Shown here one piece after another: positions 14,621-18,938 of a stretch of 18,938 bases of DNA. The DNA comes from CAZYYO01 sp964650965 (GTDB lineage: Bacteria; Bacillota; Clostridia; Lachnospirales; Lachnospiraceae). The stretch's first letter is position 1. The number at the start of each line of letters is the position of its first letter. The stretch covers positions 1 to 18,938 of the forward strand of contig CAZYYO010000048.1 of the NCBI GenBank assembly GCA_964650965.1, in the 5' to 3' direction. The notes below the pieces were generated by a model that ran no database searches, had not been told where the DNA came from, and saw only the letters and a program-made list of their open reading frames with translations. The translations under genes were made by a program, and so were the position numbers.

Positions 14621-17600
14621 CCAGGTCACCTTCCTTTCCCTCTACCTTTGCTCTCATCTCACCTAGAATCTCATTATCATCCTTTATTTTCTTCAGCTTG
14701 CGATATTCATAGCCTGAAAGTGTGCTGTCAAATCCGCACACTCCATGGTACGGACAGTACATACACCCATCCTCTTTATCCAGCTGATATGGCTTGCAAT
14801 CTACTTCTCCCTGCTGAATCTTACGCCCTACATTGGTAATATGCTGTGCCACATAAGCCTCCATAAGCGCAAACTGCTCTGTAGTAGCAACATTTGATTT
14901 CTTTCCCAGACTGCCATCCTTATTTCGTGTGACAGGAATCACACTGCTGCTTCCTGAGATATTTTCATCCATCGCCTGAATAACCTTTTCCTCTGCATTT
15001 ACCAGCCCCCGCATACGAAGCTCCTTTAACAGCAGCTCCTCTATTTCCTCTGCCCCTGGCTTATCCTCCACCAGCGGATTATCAATATGATAATAGAACA
15101 TACCTGCCGGCTCTACTTCCTTGTTGGGATATTGTCTGGTCAGCTTTTCTGTGGCTGCTCCCAGATATAGAATCAGCTGAATCTGCAGTCCATAGAACAT
15201 ATTCAGCAGACTAAGCTTCTGATTTCCTGATTTATAATCTATGATTTTTACATAAATTTTATCCTCATCTTCATAGGTATCCATCCGGTCAATCTTACCT
15301 CGAAGCTGCAGCTGCTCCGTCTCGTCTAACTGAAACCGCAGAGCATCCAGATTATCTGCTGCTCCAAAGGATACCTCAAAGCCTGCTGGGGTGAATTTTC
15401 CCTTTCGCACCTGCCTGGTCAGTGCCCAGATACAGCGGCTCATGGTATGCTCCATTTTCTTTAGCACAAAAGCATCCCGGGCATTCTCCATTAATTCTGA
15501 TTTGGTCATGGTCTGGTACGTGGACAAAATAGCTTGAGACAAGATTTGCTTACTCGCTTCCTCTGTAACATCAAACCAGCTAAATTCTGATTCCTGCAAT
15601 AGCTTGGAATACATATCCAGAGTCTCATGGTACAGCGTTCCCATATCCACCACTTCCAGTGCATGCTCCCTACGCTCTGACAAACGAAGTCCATAATTTA
15701 GGAAATATGCATAGGCACAGCTGCTGTACTGCTCTAACCGGGTCACACTTCCCTGTAGGGTATCTCCTGTTATGGCTCGCATGACAGCATTCCCCACCAT
15801 TTCCTTCTTGTGGGAGTAAAATACCGCCTCACGAATCTGTTTCATTTCCTCTATAGGATGCGTCTCATACCATGCCAGCATAGAGGACAGGATAGCTTCA
15901 TCTACCGGACTTGCCTTATCCTGGGCAGCATAGTCTCTAAGGCTTTCCACCAGATAATTTCTGGCAGTGGCTTCTGTAACAATGCGATCCATTCCGGTAA
16001 GATTTTCTATCTCTGTTACCTGCAGCTTTGGAAATAATTTCTCTAAGGTTCCAATCAGATAGGAACGTCTGACACTGCTGCCGTCTCCTGCCACTCGACC
16101 GTAGGTAATCACCAGCTTTTCAGATGGTTTGGTCATCATCAGATAGAGATAGAACTTCTGCATAAATGCCTTCTCTCTATCCGTAGGTGCCAGCTCATAA
16201 TCCGCTTCCTTCAATAGCTCCCGCTCCATTTGGGACAAGATACCACCCCGTCCCAGGCTCTTTGGAATTGCCCCATCATTTGCCCCAATTAAGAAAATCA
16301 CCTTCATGTGCTCTAGGCGGGTTCGTTCAATATCTCCAATGACAATGCTGTCATGACTGGGCGGAATAATGCCTATTTTAGCAGTCTCTAATCCTGTCTC
16401 AAGAATCTGGATATACTCCCCGGCATCCATCATCTCCTCTCCTAGAAGTGTTACCATCTTATCTAGAAGGTTCATCACAAGACCGTATATTTCCTCATAC
16501 TCCCGTGCCTTTACATACTCTCCCTGCTCTCTTAATATGCTCTCCTTCTCCTGAATCCGCTCCTGTATATGATAGGACAGAAGAAACTCATACAATGCCT
16601 TGGAGAACTCCTCTACACTGTGCTCTTTTCCATGAACCTTCTGAAGAAATGGCGCTACCGCCTCCATGAATTTCTCACGAATCTGATTGATTTCCACCAA
16701 TTTCTCACTGTCATATCCCTTGGGCAGCACAGTAAATGGGTGTAGAAATTTGTTTTGACCACAAATCCCGGATACTACCAGATAATTGTCCAGAATATCC
16801 CGTTCTTCCATGGATAGATTATGCAATCCACTGCGTAAAAAACGGGAAACGCTTTCGTAGGAGAAATAATCTGTAACCATTTCAAAGGCAGCACTAATCA
16901 TTTCTATGAAGGGATGGAAAACAATGTCCGACTTGGTATCAATAAAATAAGGCAGACCATATTCTGTGAAAATAGAAGGCACATAGTGACGATAGCTGTC
17001 TAAATTAGCGCAAACAACAGCAAAATCCCGATAATGATAGCCCTTCTTCCGAATTTCTGCTACAATGCGTCCTGCCACAAATTCCAATTCGCTTCTTGGA
17101 CCAGGCAGACTATAGATTTGTATCTGTGATTCCTCATTTTCCCCAGAGTAGGCATGATATCTCATACGAAACAAGTTCTGCTCCAAATGGAAAAGCTCCC
17201 CCTTAGGAGAGAATCGAATCTTTTCCTGCATATCCATTCGTATGGGATCTAACACCTGTGTTCCTGTCTCTCTTGCCATCTTCACCAGACTACAGGTCAT
17301 CTTCTTACTCATAGCAAATAATTCTGCCTCTGTAGGAAGCATTAGATAATCCTCATTTACATCCATAGTGACTGTCACTAACATTTGTCTGGTTAGCCTG
17401 AGAAGCTGACGAAGGAGCTGATTTTGAATGGGTGTAAAACCGGTAAAGCCATCAAACACCATAACAGAATCCTTCACCAGTGGAGAATCCTCTACCACAT
17501 CAATTAAAAGCTGAAGAATTTCTTCTGTGGTAATGTACTTTCCCTGAATGTAATCCAAAAAGCCCTGATACATCACTAAAATATCCTGGGCCTTGTATCG

Positions 17601-18056
17601 AAATGCCGGACTCATGGTCTTACATTCTATCATTTCCTCCAGCCCCTCAGGATTCACATTATACTGGGTAAGCTCAGAAATCAGGGATTTCATTTCTGAG
17701 ATATATCCCTTTTTCGTCATCTTTCCCTTTAATACCGTAAGCTCATCCTTCTTATTCTCTGCCACCTTACGAAGCACCAGGTTTTTTCCCGTCTCTTCTA
17801 GGACATCTCCTGTACCAGTCCCCAATTCATCAAAGACACGAAAGGCTAATCGGTCGAAGCTTAACACATCAATATTCATAATGGCATGATCCGGATGCAA
17901 ATGTACCAGCTCCTTTTGGGTCTCCATGGTAAACTGCTCCGGAACAATAACCAGATAGCTTCTCTTTGGATGCTTTCTGGATTCTTCAATAACCCGTTCA
18001 TATAAATACGTGGATTTACCACTTCCTGAATTTCCAATGATAAATTGTAGTGACAT
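14613..18056 (-). CDS. addB: AddB, ATP-dependent nuclease subunit B
   Basis: This 1147-residue partner of AddA has an inactivated-helicase-type architecture. It keeps Walker A GNSGSGKST at 8-16 and ends in a RecB-family nuclease domain with an iron-sulfur staple. Nuclease residues visible are GKIDRMD (D923) and IDYKSG (D940, K942). The four cluster cysteines are C780 (SSCAYAY) and C1098, C1101, C1107 (CMYCPYHGVC), the long-range C...CX2CX5C pattern known for AddB. In the complex AddB scans for Chi and cuts the 5' strand. The ATG at 18056 follows AGGAGGGG. It lies 20 bases after the DUF1275 gene, so the genes are probably one transcript whose promoter is outside the window. Confidence 0.98.
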   Translation of the reverse strand: MSLQFIIGNSGSGKSTYLYERVIEESRKHPKRSYLVIVPEQFTMETQKELVHLHPDHAIMNIDVLSFDRLAFRVFDELGTGTGDVLEETGKNLVLRKVAENKKDELTVLKGKMTKKGYISEMKSLISELTQYNVNPEGLEEMIECKTMSPAFRYKAQDILVMYQGFLDYIQGKYITTEEILQLLIDVVEDSPLVKDSVMVFDGFTGFTPIQNQLLRQLLRLTRQMLVTVTMDVNEDYLMLPTEAELFAMSKKMTCSLVKMARETGTQVLDPIRMDMQEKIRFSPKGELFHLEQNLFRMRYHAYSGENEESQIQIYSLPGPRSELEFVAGRIVAEIRKKGYHYRDFAVVCANLDSYRHYVPSIFTEYGLPYFIDTKSDIVFHPFIEMISAAFEMVTDYFSYESVSRFLRSGLHNLSMEERDILDNYLVVSGICGQNKFLHPFTVLPKGYDSEKLVEINQIREKFMEAVAPFLQKVHGKEHSVEEFSKALYEFLLSYHIQERIQEKESILREQGEYVKAREYEEIYGLVMNLLDKMVTLLGEEMMDAGEYIQILETGLETAKIGIIPPSHDSIVIGDIERTRLEHMKVIFLIGANDGAIPKSLGRGGILSQMERELLKEADYELAPTDREKAFMQKFYLYLMMTKPSEKLVITYGRVAGDGSSVRRSYLIGTLEKLFPKLQVTEIENLTGMDRIVTEATARNYLVESLRDYAAQDKASPVDEAILSSMLAWYETHPIEEMKQIREAVFYSHKKEMVGNAVMRAITGDTLQGSVTRLEQYSSCAYAYFLNYGLRLSERREHALEVVDMGTLYHETLDMYSKLLQESEFSWFDVTEEASKQILSQAILSTYQTMTKSELMENARDAFVLKKMEHTMSRCIWALTRQVRKGKFTPAGFEVSFGAADNLDALRFQLDETEQLQLRGKIDRMDTYEDEDKIYVKIIDYKSGNQKLSLLNMFYGLQIQLILYLGAATEKLTRQYPNKEVEPAGMFYYHIDNPLVEDKPGAEEIEELLLKELRMRGLVNAEEKVIQAMDENISGSSSVIPVTRNKDGSLGKKSNVATTEQFALMEAYVAQHITNVGRKIQQGEVDCKPYQLDKEDGCMYCPYHGVCGFDSTLSGYEYRKLKKIKDDNEILGEMRAKVEGKEGDLDE

Positions 18057-18076
18057 AATCCCCTCCTGATGAAATG

Positions 18077-18754
18077 TTATTCATGAAACAGCATAAGAAA
18101 CACAGCTGCAAGTCCCACACAAGCTGTCCATACACTACGGCAACCCACAGCATTGGTCATGACTGCTCCAATAATCGCCCCCACTATAAATGTAAGTATG
18201 ATTCCATAATATCGCATACTATGTACAATACTTTCCCCATCTCTCTTTTGAAAATAATGAATCAGGTGTTCCGTTCCACTACGTAAATTGCCGGTACACA
18301 TCGTAGTTGCAAATACCTTCCCGTTCATTTTCCGGAAGGACTGTACCTGCAGTGCACATACGAAGCTTACCAGTACATTTGCCAGGGTATCCCACGCCCC
18401 CTCAGGAAGAAATCCCACCACCACAAGGGTAATACATTCTATCGCTAAAACAACCTGCCGCCAATGCAGAATGGGAACCTGCTCATTTCTGCTTCGAATG
18501 ATTTCTGCAATGGTTGTTCCTGCCACAAACGCAAAAATAGGAACCAGATAATACAAGCTTCTTTTCCAGTTCCCCTGTGACAGGTGAATGCCAAATAAAA
18601 TCATATTTCCCGTTTGGGCATTGGCAAAAACCTGCCCTCTGCACAAATAGGTGTATGCATCAAGAAATCCCCCTACAACTGCTAGGAGGACTCCTGTAAT
18701 ATATCGTTCCGACATTTGATACTTATTTACTTTATATGTTTCAGACTTCTTCAT
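18077..18754 (-). CDS. DUF1275/YoaK-family membrane protein
   Basis: This is a 225-residue protein with about six hydrophobic segments. The family signature appears twice in related form: GGFLDAYTYLCRGQVFANAQ, continuing TGNMI, in the first half, and VQSFRKMNGKVFATTMCTGN in the second, suggesting an internal duplication. DUF1275 members (YoaK of Bacillus) are integral membrane proteins of unknown function. The ATG at 18754 lies inside the end of the preceding gene (14-base overlap), with GAAGGGG about 12 bases upstream, so translation is likely coupled. Its place ahead of addB may be mere operon packing rather than a functional link. Confidence 0.92.
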   Translation of the reverse strand: MKKSETYKVNKYQMSERYITGVLLAVVGGFLDAYTYLCRGQVFANAQTGNMILFGIHLSQGNWKRSLYYLVPIFAFVAGTTIAEIIRSRNEQVPILHWRQVVLAIECITLVVVGFLPEGAWDTLANVLVSFVCALQVQSFRKMNGKVFATTMCTGNLRSGTEHLIHYFQKRDGESIVHSMRYYGIILTFIVGAIIGAVMTNAVGCRSVWTACVGLAAVFLMLFHE

Positions 18755-18938
18755 CTACTTTAATCCCCTTCAAGTCCGCTTCCAGAAGATTCATGGAATT
18801 CTTAATATCATCCAGGCTCTTGCTTACTTCCTGGTTGCTATTCTTTTCTGTTGCCTGTTCTATTATATCACGAACATCCAACTCTGGGGAATTATTTTCC
18901 TGCTTCTCTTTTTCTGCCTCTGCCTTTTCCTGAGCCTT
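18741..18938 (-). CDS. C-terminus of an unidentified acidic coiled-coil protein (partial)
   Basis: The frame is open from the right edge and closes with TGA at 18741. The 65 visible residues begin KAQEKAEAEKEKQENN and continue through VRDIIEQATEK and SKSLDDIKNSMNLLEADLKG to KVDEEV. They are rich in E, K and Q with heptad-like leucine/isoleucine spacing, so a coiled coil is likely. Codon phase fits a real gene overlapping the DUF1275 start by 14 bases. The rest is outside the window and I cannot assign a family. Confidence 0.75.
   Translation of the reverse strand, partial: KAQEKAEAEKEKQENNSPELDVRDIIEQATEKNSNQEVSKSLDDIKNSMNLLEADLKGIKVDEEV

Noticed and set aside
14613..14629. GTG at 14629 as the addA start
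   Set aside because: The ATG at 14620 has GGAAGG at good spacing and forms the common stop-overlap with addB.

Overview
The window looks like chromosomal DNA of an anaerobic Firmicute, most likely a Lachnospiraceae-type Clostridium relative. The evidence is a 2-hydroxyacyl-CoA dehydratase activase-type protein at the left edge, AddAB rather than RecBCD, a perfect CIRCE operator, AGGAGG-type ribosome binding sites and sigma-A-like promoters. Genus-level assignment is inference.

Layout: (1) 1-372, the 3' end of the activase-type gene on the + strand with a strong terminator. (2) 366-1050, a gene-free array of a ~134-bp repeat, then AT-rich leader DNA. (3) 1338-4886, a four-gene accessory-looking block: an orphan protein with a nuclease-like signature (+), an AEC-family transporter and an SGNH hydrolase in one leftward operon, and a divergent LysR regulator (+). 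(4) 4895-5658, a second and more uniform array of the same repeat family in the same orientation, followed by a long hairpin that probably ends htpG transcription. (5) 5798-7936, htpG (-) with an acidic insert, preceded by a sigma-A-like promoter and a perfect CIRCE. (6) 8126-10885, a leftward operon of a small acidic protein, a COG2509-type FAD dehydrogenase and a PrsA-like lipoprotein, driven by a promoter overlapping the end of addA. (7) 10973-18938, a leftward operon: the C-terminus of an unidentified coiled-coil protein, a DUF1275 membrane protein, addB and addA, all overlapping or tightly spaced.

How they work together: addB and addA form the double-strand-break repair helicase-nuclease. 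HtpG and the PrsA-like lipoprotein are both folding factors, inside and outside the membrane. The LysR gene probably controls the divergent hydrolase-transporter pair.

The least explained feature is the pair of homologous repeat arrays. They share a 134-bp pitch, have conserved pairing segments, and bracket the accessory block as direct repeats. They are non-coding, are not a CRISPR, and match no element family I can name.
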